DNA of 6,761 nt, taken from contig CAMZKS010000095.1 of assembly GCA_947311285.1 (NCBI GenBank), positions 1-6,761 of the forward strand. The letters run 5' to 3'. Made by a program: the position numbers and the translations under genes. Below are positions 1-5,652 of this stretch, one piece after another. This DNA is from an uncultured bacterium. GTDB lineage: Bacteria; Patescibacteriota; Gracilibacteria; UBA4473. Below the pieces are notes generated by a model that did no database searches, was not told where the DNA came from, and saw nothing but the letters and a program-made list of their open reading frames with translations. Numbering within the stretch: position 1 is the stretch's first letter; each line of letters begins with the position of its first letter.

Positions 1-1
1 A

Positions 2-679
2 GCATTTGAAAAAGATATGCACGTACTGGTTATTCTTACGGATATGACAAATTATGCAGAAGCTCTGCGAGAAGTGTCAGCCGCTCGTAAAGAAGTTCCA
101 GGGCGTCGAGGTTACCCTGGTTACTTGTACACGGATCTTGCCAGTATTTACGAACGAGCAGGACGAATTAAAGGCAAAGGTGGCTCGGTAACACAGATGC
201 CAATCCTTTCAATGCCAGAAGATGATATTACACACCCAATCCCTGATTTAACAGGATATATTACCGAAGGTCAGTTTGTACTAGACCGATCACTACACCA
301 AAAACAAATCGCACCACCGGTAGATGTACTTAAATCTCTTTCTCGTCTAGCCGGAGCTGGTATGGGAGAAGACAAAACACGCGATGATCACTCTAAGTTA
401 AAGGATCAACTATTTGCTTGTTACGCTCGTGGTAAAGATGTTCGTGAACTAGCAGTAGTACTTGGTGAAAGTTCGTTGTCAGATGTAGATAAAACGTATC
501 TACAATTCGCAGAGGCTTTTGAAAAAGAATTTGTTGGACAAAGTTTTGATTCTGACCGAAACGTAATTGATAGCTTGGAGCTTGGCTGGGAGTTATTAAG
601 ACCTTTCCCAATTTCAGAACTTAAGCGTTTGAATCAAAAAACAATCGACAAGTTCCATCCTGATTACAAAGATAAGTAA
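2..679 (+). CDS. atpB: V/A-type H+/Na+-transporting ATPase subunit B, C-terminal part (5' end outside window)
   Basis: This is the non-catalytic B subunit of the peripheral V1/A1 head, which alternates with catalytic A subunits in a hexamer that couples ATP turnover to H+ or Na+ movement through the membrane ring. The reading frame is open from base 2, so the first visible ATG at 17 is internal; about 225 residues remain of a family length near 460. Visible signatures are the end of the nucleotide-binding core (VLVILTDMTNYAEALREVSA), then YPGYLYTDLASIYERAGR, PDLTGYITEGQF and the C-terminal helical domain with PPVDVLKSLSRLAGAGMGEDKTRDDH. The protein ends in FHPDYKDK, like the usual FHPKYR-type tail of family members, so the 3' end is intact. 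Subunit D normally comes next in such operons but is absent here; a terminator follows 90 nt downstream. The family call is very secure; H+ versus Na+ specificity cannot be read from this subunit. Confidence 0.95.
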   Translation, partial: AFEKDMHVLVILTDMTNYAEALREVSAARKEVPGRRGYPGYLYTDLASIYERAGRIKGKGGSVTQMPILSMPEDDITHPIPDLTGYITEGQFVLDRSLHQKQIAPPVDVLKSLSRLAGAGMGEDKTRDDHSKLKDQLFACYARGKDVRELAVVLGESSLSDVDKTYLQFAEAFEKEFVGQSFDSDRNVIDSLELGWELLRPFPISELKRLNQKTIDKFHPDYKDK

Positions 680-689
680 GTGACATCCC

Positions 690-761
690 ATGACAGGATG
701 TGTTGTTGGTGGAACTTATCCTCGCATAAGTAGAGGATTTAATCCCCTTTCAAAAGAATAA
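690..761 (+). CDS. Possible 23-codon leader-peptide ORF
   Basis: A short ORF runs from ATG at 690 to TAA at 759-761. It encodes 23 residues that begin MTGCVVGGTY and end GFNPLSKE. It spans the alternative hairpins and stops 7 nt before the terminator stem, which is where a leader peptide would sit. There is no Shine-Dalgarno site, no run of identical regulatory codons and only one Asn codon, so nothing shows that it is translated. It may well be a chance ORF; it is listed because of its position. Confidence 0.2.
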   Translation: MTGCVVGGTYPRISRGFNPLSKE

Positions 762-764
762 ATT

Positions 765-794
765 AAAGTCCTCGCTCTTGCGGGGATTTTTTTT
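765..794 (+). terminator. Rho-independent terminator after atpB
   Basis: A stem formed by TCCTCG (769-774) and CGGGGA (781-786), with one G-T wobble, closes a 6-nt loop (CTCTTG). A further G-T pair and flanking A-T pairs extend it, and a run of eight T residues follows (787-794). It should end transcripts entering from the ATPase operon. It lies 20 nt before the asparaginase ATG, so that gene must start almost at its own ATG, use a promoter overlapping the terminator, or be transcribed by read-through or antitermination. Confidence 0.82.
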
Positions 795-805
795 ATCCTT
801 AAAAT
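778..805 (+). promoter_or_regulatory. Candidate promoter overlapping the terminator
   Basis: The hexamer TAAAAT (800-805) matches the sigma70 -10 consensus at five of six positions. A weak -35-like TTGCGG (778-783, three of six) lies 16 nt upstream inside the terminator stem. Transcription would start at about 812-815, giving a leaderless or nearly leaderless asparaginase mRNA, in keeping with the absent Shine-Dalgarno site. In such AT-rich DNA a match of this quality can arise by chance. Confidence 0.3.
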
Positions 806-814
806 TTAGTACAT

Positions 815-1924
815 ATGACAAAGAAAGTACTTTTTTTACTGCACGGTGGCACTATTAGTCAAATTGAACATCAAGATGAAAATAGTCATAAGTATCTTCT
901 CCCCGCAAAAGATCCCGAGTTGTTTACTCAAGCGGCTGCGGGAATATTAAGTCGTTTTAATGGACAATTAGAAATTCATACAGAGTTTGTGACGGCCAAG
1001 GATTCAAGCAATATGATCCCGGAAGATTGGACAACACTAGCCTTAAGAATTAAAAAAGCGCAAAATGAAGATTGCTATGAGGGTATTGTTGTGACTCATG
1101 GAACCGATACCTTGGCTTACACCGCCGCGGCCCTGGCATTTGCTCTGCACGGTAGTAACCCAAACGGTTCATCATTAAGAATTCCTGTTTGCATAACAGG
1201 ATCACAAAAAAGTATTTACGCCCAAGGAACCGATGCTTATCATAATTTGTACTATGCCTTTAAGACCATCCCTAAAGCCGCAGAAGAAGGCATTGCCGAT
1301 GTCTTAGTTAACTTTGATAAAGATGTGATGCTTGGCGCGCGAGTGATAAAAGTTAGTGAGACAGATTACACCGCATTTTCATCACCTAACTATCCCAATA
1401 TTGGGCACGTAAAACAACAAAAATTATTTATAAGCCGTAGTTTAGTAAACACGGAAGATCGATTTTTGCCTACTACCAATGATCAGGTCCATTTTGATGA
1501 TAAAATACTCTCTATTGATTTAACTCCGGGATTTAATCCAGATATTATTGCCGCGGTGCTCGATAAAGACTTAGTTAAAGCCTTGATAATTCGAACCTAC
1601 GCTGCAGGCAATTTACCAAGTGAGAGAAAAAACAACTTATTACCAATCGTGAAATTAGCACAAACAAAAAATATCCCTGTATTTTTAACTTCAAAAATTG
1701 CCGCCGCTAATGCCTCAGGATTTGATTATGAGCCGGGTGTAAGGGCTATCCATGCAGGCGCAATTCCCTGTTTCGACCAGACAGAGGCAGTAGTTGCAGT
1801 TAAAATTGCTTGGTTAATTGGAAATAATTTATGTAAAACAGTTGCAGATTTTAATGAAGCGATGCGCACGAACTATGTAGGCGAGCTTAGCAGCAGCAGC
1901 CAAGAGCCGATGGAACAATTTTAA
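815..1924 (+). CDS. ansA: L-asparaginase, cytosolic type I-like
   Basis: The protein hydrolyses L-asparagine to aspartate and ammonia and belongs to the asparaginase/glutaminase family with catalytic Thr residues. Visible motifs are the N-terminal HGGTIS with nucleophile Thr13, the substrate-binding DSSNM at 63-67, and THGTDTL at 94-100, which supplies Thr97 and Asp98 of the second triad. Next come TGSQ at 128-131, GARVIKVS with Lys179 as the likely catalytic Lys, SPNYPNIG, and TYAAGNLPS at 261-269 in the small C-terminal domain. No signal peptide is present, so it should be cytosolic. At 369 residues it is somewhat longer than most type I enzymes (about 330-340); the excess includes a Ser-rich tail encoded by four AGC codons (1889-1900). 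GatD of archaeal Glu-tRNA(Gln) amidotransferase is a related family, but no GatE partner is here and the extra N-terminal GatD domain is missing. ATG 815 places HGGT at the usual distance; no Shine-Dalgarno site precedes it. The lumazine synthase gene starts 4 nt downstream. Confidence 0.88.
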   Translation: MTKKVLFLLHGGTISQIEHQDENSHKYLLPAKDPELFTQAAAGILSRFNGQLEIHTEFVTAKDSSNMIPEDWTTLALRIKKAQNEDCYEGIVVTHGTDTLAYTAAALAFALHGSNPNGSSLRIPVCITGSQKSIYAQGTDAYHNLYYAFKTIPKAAEEGIADVLVNFDKDVMLGARVIKVSETDYTAFSSPNYPNIGHVKQQKLFISRSLVNTEDRFLPTTNDQVHFDDKILSIDLTPGFNPDIIAAVLDKDLVKALIIRTYAAGNLPSERKNNLLPIVKLAQTKNIPVFLTSKIAAANASGFDYEPGVRAIHAGAIPCFDQTEAVVAVKIAWLIGNNLCKTVADFNEAMRTNYVGELSSSSQEPMEQF

Positions 1925-1928
1925 AACT

Positions 1929-2375
1929 ATGAAAAACAAAAAAATTGCGCTCATAAAAGCCAGGTGGCACCAAGATATTGTAGATCAATGCCAGAAAGGT
2001 TTTTTGTCGGAACTAAACAATGATTTTGAGGTAGAGATTATAGAAGTACCCGGTTGTTTAGAAATGCCTCTAATGTGTCAAAAACTGTCAGAAACAGGAA
2101 ACTATGCCGCTATTTGTTGTACGGGCTTTGTGACCGATGGTGGTATTTATAGGCATGAGTTTGTAGCTCACGGAATTCTTCAGGGGTTTATAAATGTACA
2201 ACTTAAAACGGGGGTTCCCGTACTTTCGGCCGTATTAACCCCTAAAGAATCTTTTGCCGAAGACGGTAGCAATCCTGATCAACATAAGTTCTTTTTTGAT
2301 CATATGGTTACTAAAGGAGAAGAGTTAGCGGACGCTTGCATGGAAACTATTAAAAACATGGAAAGGTTTAAGTAA
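1929..2375 (+). CDS. ribH: 6,7-dimethyl-8-ribityllumazine synthase, RibH2-type
   Basis: The enzyme condenses 5-amino-6-ribitylaminouracil with 3,4-dihydroxy-2-butanone 4-phosphate to 6,7-dimethyl-8-ribityllumazine, the penultimate step to riboflavin. The sequence resembles the RibH2 branch known from Brucella and Mesorhizobium rather than the common icosahedral RibH1. It has KARWHQDIVDQC at 10-21 with Trp13 at the ring-stacking position, EVPGCLEMPL at 39-48, and DGGIYRHEFVAHG at 70-82 with the catalytic His76. It also has QLKTGVPVLSAVLTP at 91-105 and VTKG at 127-130. The usual RibH1 segment GAVIRGxTxHF is replaced by the GGIYRHEF form. The length of 148 residues is close to the RibH2 norm (about 158). 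RibH2 proteins form decamers; that is family knowledge, not visible here. The gene lies 4 nt behind the asparaginase gene and is probably co-transcribed. No other rib gene is in the window. Comparison sequences are recalled, not searched. Confidence 0.9.
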   Translation: MKNKKIALIKARWHQDIVDQCQKGFLSELNNDFEVEIIEVPGCLEMPLMCQKLSETGNYAAICCTGFVTDGGIYRHEFVAHGILQGFINVQLKTGVPVLSAVLTPKESFAEDGSNPDQHKFFFDHMVTKGEELADACMETIKNMERFK

Positions 2376-2381
2376 TGCAAG

Positions 2382-2394
2382 TAAGGGAACCTTA
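2382..2394. terminator. Small hairpin between convergent genes, weak bidirectional terminator candidate
   Basis: TAAGG (2382-2386) and CCTTA (2390-2394) form a perfect 5-bp stem with a 3-nt loop in the 30-nt gap between the convergent ribH and chorismate mutase genes. It is followed by AAAA on the plus strand and has no real T run on either strand, so it would be a poor intrinsic terminator. Position is the main support. Confidence 0.25.
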
Positions 2395-2405
2395 AAAAGC
2401 ATTTA

Positions 2406-2705
2406 TTAACTTTTATTATTAGACGCTTCTTCTTGGATATCTTTTGATAGTTTAAAGATGGCTCGCCAAATTTCTGTTACTCTCTTGTCTTCCAAAATAG
2501 TGTCTCGATTTTGTTTTAATATTTCGCCTAATAACTGCGTTTCTCGTTCTAGGTCTTCAATATCTTTGCCCGTTTCTTTTTTAATCTGCGCAATCTCAAT
2601 CGCTAAACGCATCCGCTCATCTAATAAGGAAAGAATGCCCGCATCAATTTGGCTGATACGTTCGCGTTTTGTGTTTAAATCAAGGCCGTTTACTTGCTGT
2701 GTCAT
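2406..2705 (-). CDS. aroQ: Chorismate mutase, AroQ class, stand-alone
   Basis: The protein converts chorismate to prephenate, the branch point to phenylalanine and tyrosine. It is 99 residues, the size of a single all-helical AroQ domain that works as an intertwined dimer. Aligned from memory without gaps to the mutase domain of E. coli PheA (offset 3), all eight active-site positions match: Arg14, Arg31, Lys42, Asp51, Arg54, Glu55, Ser87 and Gln91. The motifs are KRERISQIDAGILSLLDERM, IAQIKKETGKDIEDLERE and the C-terminal LSKDIQ. No prephenate dehydratase, dehydrogenase or DAHP synthase domain is fused to it and no signal peptide is present. ATG at 2705 is preferred over the adjacent TTG at 2708 because its A overlaps the rsmI stop (TGATG), a typical coupled junction. 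Function is well supported; none of its pathway partners is in the window. Confidence 0.88.
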   Translation of the reverse strand: MTQQVNGLDLNTKRERISQIDAGILSLLDERMRLAIEIAQIKKETGKDIEDLERETQLLGEILKQNRDTILEDKRVTEIWRAIFKLSKDIQEEASNNKS

Positions 2706-3394
2706 CAAGCCAAATTGTAACTAAATTTTCCTGGCGCCACAATAACAACAAACTCTCCTCGAGTATTTTCGTCATTAAAATGTTTCATCGCCTGTGCCAC
2801 ACTCCCCCGCCAAATTTCTTCGTGTATTTTTGTAAGTTCGCGTCCGACACAAATAGTTCGATCAACTGAAACATATGTTTCTAATTCTTTAAGTAGTTTG
2901 GGAAATCGATGCACTGACTCATAAAAAATATGGCAGTGCTTTGTGTCCACTAAAGCTTTAATAAGTGTTTGACGGCCTTTTTTGTGGGGCAGAAAGCCAT
3001 GAAACGTGAACGTATCTGTTGGAAAACCACTAGCAGAGATTAAGGTCGTTAACGCCGACGGCCCTGGAATTGGCACGACGGTAATACCTTTAAGGGTGGC
3101 TAAGTTTACAAACTTAAAGCCTGGATCAGATATGCAGGGAGTACCGGCATCACTTATAACGGCTCCAGACTCCCCTTTTTGCAAACGCACCATTAAGCTT
3201 TCAATTTTAGCTTCACTACTGTGGGAGTGAAAAGAAACCAGAGGGGTTTTAATCTCATAATGATTCAAGAGTCTTTTTGAGTGACGTGTATCTTCTGCTG
3301 CCACAAAATCTACAGATTTAAGCGTTTCTATGGCGCGATAGGTTACATCACCTAAATTCCCTATTGGTGTGGCTACAATATAAAGAGTGCTCAT
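2705..3394 (-). CDS. rsmI: 16S rRNA (cytidine-1402-2'-O)-methyltransferase RsmI
   Basis: The enzyme uses S-adenosylmethionine to 2'-O-methylate C1402 of 16S rRNA in the decoding centre. It belongs to the tetrapyrrole-methylase fold. Motifs in order: TPIGNLGD at 9-16, EDTRHSKRLLNHYEI at 34-48, SDAGTPCISDPG at 81-92, PIPGPSAL at 108-115, SGFPTD at 122-127, FHGFLPHKKGR at 131-141, YESVHR at 158-163 (YEAPHR in most members), GRELTKIHEE at 184-193 and GEFVVIV at 213-219. It has 229 residues against 286 in E. coli and stops right after the core methylase fold, so the small C-terminal helical domain of the long forms is missing. The gene does not look broken; similarly short forms occur in reduced genomes. 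ATG 3394 was chosen; a GTG directly upstream at 3397 is equally possible. The stop overlaps the chorismate mutase start by 1 nt, so the two genes form one leftward operon, divergent from the acyl-CoA synthetase operon. Confidence 0.93.
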   Translation of the reverse strand: MSTLYIVATPIGNLGDVTYRAIETLKSVDFVAAEDTRHSKRLLNHYEIKTPLVSFHSHSSEAKIESLMVRLQKGESGAVISDAGTPCISDPGFKFVNLATLKGITVVPIPGPSALTTLISASGFPTDTFTFHGFLPHKKGRQTLIKALVDTKHCHIFYESVHRFPKLLKELETYVSVDRTICVGRELTKIHEEIWRGSVAQAMKHFNDENTRGEFVVIVAPGKFSYNLA

Positions 3395-3514
3395 CACTCA
3401 AAGATTACTTCTCTAACGCTAGGCAGGCAACTAAAGCTTCTTAAAAAGAAAAATACAAAAAGAACCTCTTCATTTAAAAAATAATTAGACGGTCATAGTT
3501 CTTGTTTTTAAACT

Positions 3515-3528
3515 CGCTTAAAGCGCTT
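3515..3528. repeat. Palindromic element in divergent intergenic region, possible operator
   Basis: Two overlapping palindromes occur here: CGCTTAAAGCG (3515-3525), perfect around its centre base, and AAGCGCTT (3521-3528), perfect. Together they give two direct CGCTT copies 9 nt apart. The element ends 5 nt before the TG of the extended -10 promoter, where a bound repressor would block RNA polymerase. No cognate regulator is encoded in the window. Binding is inference. Confidence 0.3.
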
Positions 3529-3533
3529 GTTTA

Positions 3534-3542
3534 TGGTATAAT
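3534..3542 (+). promoter_or_regulatory. Extended -10 promoter for the acyl-CoA synthetase operon
   Basis: TGGTATAAT is a perfect TGn-TATAAT extended -10 element. The region 17 nt upstream has no good -35 hexamer, which extended -10 promoters do not need. Transcription would begin near 3549, giving a leader of about 23 nt, AT-rich and without a Shine-Dalgarno site, before ATG 3573. The rest of the divergent gap (3398-3533) holds the palindrome at 3515-3528 and AT-rich sequence. I could not identify a convincing leftward promoter for rsmI. Confidence 0.6.
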
Positions 3543-3572
3543 TGAGTTTAGATAAAATAAAAATAAATACTC

Positions 3573-5651
3573 ATGGCTTTAACTAGTTTTTTTAATCCCA
3601 AAAGTTTAGCGGTCGTCGGAGTGTCAGAAAATTTAGAAAAACTAGGATCAGTTATTTTTAAAAACATTATTGAGGCCGATTTTAAGGGCGCTCTTTACGG
3701 CATTAATCCAAAACTTGAAGGACAGACACTTTTAAATCAAAAATGCCTTAGCAGTATCACAGGCGCACCAGAGGCACTAGACATGGTAGTAATCGTTGTG
3801 CCAAGTAAATACGCCGAAGGCGTAGTGGATGAATGTATCACTAATGGAACGAAAAATATAATTATAATCTCGGCTGGATTTGCTGAAGTCGGACAAACAG
3901 AACTTGAGGATCGAGTCGCTCAAAAATGTGCTGATAATGGTATTAATTTACTCGGTCCTAATTGTTTGGGGACCATTATTCCCGCCGTAAATCTAGATGC
4001 GAGTTTTGCAGATGGATTTCCCAAAAAAGGAAAAATTTGTTTTGCCAGTCAATCAGGCGCTTTTTGTACGGCTATGCTCGATTGGGCAGATCAAAAAAAC
4101 ATAGGGTTCTCCCATATCATTAGTTTAGGGAACAAAGCCGGTATTTCAGAAATCGATATTTTAGAAAGCTTAGCCGATGATCCTGAGGTTGAGATTTTTG
4201 CTTTTTACTTAGAGTCCTTGGCCCAAGGTCAGAAATTTTTAGAACTTATTAAGCGAGTAGCCCCGCATAAGCCGGTTATTATTTTAGAACCAGGCCGGAG
4301 CCTAAAAGCTGCAGCAGCTAGTAGTTCGCATACAGGGAGTTTGGCACCAAATTATGCAATTTTAGAAATGGCCTACAAGCAAGCGGGAGCTATTCAAGCT
4401 TTTAGTATGCGGGCTATGTTTGGTTTGCTGGAGATTTTAACACACTGTCAGGATAAAGACTTTGGTCGTAATATCGCTGTGTTAACTAATGCTGGTGGGG
4501 TGGGGGTAATGGCCACAGATGCGATTGAAGAACACAACTTAAATCTAACTTCTTTCGACGCTGCCACTATCGAAAAGTTAGATCAAGTTTTACCGTTAGA
4601 AGCCAATACGCATAATCCGGTCGATATTATTGGAGACGCAAAAGCTGATCGCTACGAAGCGGCTCTAAAAATTTTAGTCGAAGATAAACAGGTAGATCAA
4701 ATTTTAGTGTTACTCACACCACAAAGAACCACAGAAGTTAAACGAACAGCAGAAATAGTTGGAAAATTGGCACAAAAAAGTAAAAAAAATATTATAGCCA
4801 GCTTTGTTGGTGGCGCCCGCACAGCGGAAGGGATTCCTGTTTTTGAGAAGTATGGTGTCCCCCACTTCGAGTTCCCTATTGATGCTACTCGGGTTTTATC
4901 ATTACTCGCAAACCGCAAATATTTAACCGATGGAACGGCTACCATAACCCATTTAAATTTTGAACCAGACCAAAAAATAGAGTTTTGGTTAGAAGAGGCT
5001 AAACAAAAAAATTGGCCTTCACTTCCTCAGGATCAAGTAAATTACATTCTAGGAAAATATGGTTTTGATTTTCCAAAAAATTGTGGATTTTTAGATTACG
5101 ATGACGCACTCCAGTGTGCCAAATCTATGTTTCCTAAAAACGTGGTACTTAAAATATCAGCCCCTGATGCGCTCCACAAAACAGACCTACAGGGTGTCAT
5201 TTTAAACATTAATACGTTAGAAAAATTTGAAGAAGCTTGGAAGGCTCTCACTAAATCAATTGAGAGAACAGGCTTTAAGAATGCACATATTCAGGTGCAG
5301 GAACAAATCTCCCAAGGCACAGAAATTATTATGGGACTCACCAGAGATGAAAATTTTGGCCCCGTAATGCTCTTTGGTAGCGGTGGTATTTACACAGAAG
5401 TGTATAAAGACACAACCGTCAGGGTTTTACCAACGCATAATTTTTCAGAGATGATTAACGAAACTAAAATTGGTAAAATTTTATATGGCGTGCGAGGTGA
5501 AAAACCTAAAGCGATTGAATCCTTAATTGATGTTATGCGGAAGCTGCAACGTTTAGCGCTGGATTACCCCGCCATTGCATCAATCGATATCAACCCAGTT
5601 ATGGTAACCGAAGAGCGAGCAGTATGTGTAGATTTTAAAATTTTAGTTTAA
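3573..5651 (+). CDS. ADP-forming acetate/acyl-CoA synthetase, fused alpha-beta chain
   Basis: This enzyme converts acyl-CoA (typically acetyl-CoA), ADP and phosphate to the acid, CoA and ATP, so it yields ATP by substrate-level phosphorylation in fermenters. All ACD domains lie in one 692-residue chain. They are a CoA-binding Rossmann domain (about 5-130, FNPKSLAVVGVSE, ending LLGPNCLG), two succinyl-CoA-synthetase-like domains (about 150-450) and a C-terminal ATP-grasp domain (about 475-692). Key residues: ASQSGAF at 158-164, Glu214 in FYLES, His253 in SSSHTGS as the phosphohistidine of the alpha part, and TNAGGVGVMATD at 305-316. In the ATP-grasp part, His535 in LHKTD is the second, phosphate-relay histidine, followed by FGSGGIYTEVYKD at 601-613 and IDINPV at 671-676. 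No GNAT domain is fused, so this is not a Pat-type protein acetyltransferase. Substrate preference (acetyl, branched-chain, aryl) cannot be read from sequence. The next gene starts 1 nt after its stop. No Shine-Dalgarno site. Confidence 0.93.
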   Translation: MALTSFFNPKSLAVVGVSENLEKLGSVIFKNIIEADFKGALYGINPKLEGQTLLNQKCLSSITGAPEALDMVVIVVPSKYAEGVVDECITNGTKNIIIISAGFAEVGQTELEDRVAQKCADNGINLLGPNCLGTIIPAVNLDASFADGFPKKGKICFASQSGAFCTAMLDWADQKNIGFSHIISLGNKAGISEIDILESLADDPEVEIFAFYLESLAQGQKFLELIKRVAPHKPVIILEPGRSLKAAAASSSHTGSLAPNYAILEMAYKQAGAIQAFSMRAMFGLLEILTHCQDKDFGRNIAVLTNAGGVGVMATDAIEEHNLNLTSFDAATIEKLDQVLPLEANTHNPVDIIGDAKADRYEAALKILVEDKQVDQILVLLTPQRTTEVKRTAEIVGKLAQKSKKNIIASFVGGARTAEGIPVFEKYGVPHFEFPIDATRVLSLLANRKYLTDGTATITHLNFEPDQKIEFWLEEAKQKNWPSLPQDQVNYILGKYGFDFPKNCGFLDYDDALQCAKSMFPKNVVLKISAPDALHKTDLQGVILNINTLEKFEEAWKALTKSIERTGFKNAHIQVQEQISQGTEIIMGLTRDENFGPVMLFGSGGIYTEVYKDTTVRVLPTHNFSEMINETKIGKILYGVRGEKPKAIESLIDVMRKLQRLALDYPAIASIDINPVMVTEERAVCVDFKILV

Positions 5652-5652
5652 A

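Larger units (their letters stand above)
683..794 (+). promoter_or_regulatory. Structured leader / possible transcription attenuator before the asparaginase gene
   Basis: Several inverted repeats lie between atpB and the asparaginase start. ACATCC (683-688) pairs with GGATGT (696-701). ATCCTC (718-723) pairs with GAGGAT (733-738). ACTTAT (714-719) pairs with ATAAGT (726-731) and excludes the previous stem. GAGGA (733-737) can instead pair with TCCTC (769-773), the 5' arm of the downstream terminator, and AATCCCC (741-747) is a perfect complement of GGGGATT (782-788), its 3' arm. This is the 1-2-3-4 segment layout of an attenuator, with a terminator and two candidate antiterminator pairings. 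The pairings are seen directly; regulation is inference. No known riboswitch class is recognised. The simpler reading is an atpB 3' UTR with incidental repeats. Confidence 0.4.

Noticed and set aside
393..611. Minus-strand ORF of 72 codons inside atpB
   Set aside because: It is antisense to a strongly conserved gene, has no recognisable protein features and is a shadow frame.
702..775. Possible tRNA in the atpB-asparaginase gap
   Set aside because: The stems do not fold into a cloverleaf, there is no T-loop GTTCRA-type motif, and the 3' part is a terminator.
1889..1900. Four AGC repeats near the asparaginase 3' end as a phase-variation tract
   Set aside because: A trinucleotide repeat of four units only changes the number of Ser residues in a tail and cannot shift the frame.
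815..1924. GatD subunit of archaeal-type Glu-tRNA(Gln) amidotransferase
   Set aside because: There is no GatD N-terminal extension domain and no GatE gene nearby; the protein starts directly at the asparaginase HGGT motif.
2458..3230. Plus-strand ORFs opposite chorismate mutase and rsmI
   Set aside because: They are antisense to two clearly conserved genes and their translations match nothing I recognise.
4697..4945. Minus-strand ORF within the acyl-CoA synthetase gene
   Set aside because: It is a shadow of a conserved coding frame without start signals or domain features.
3573..5651. Pat-type protein lysine acetyltransferase
   Set aside because: The chain ends right after the ATP-grasp IDINPV region and has no GNAT domain, while both phosphate-relay histidines of active ADP-forming synthetases are present.
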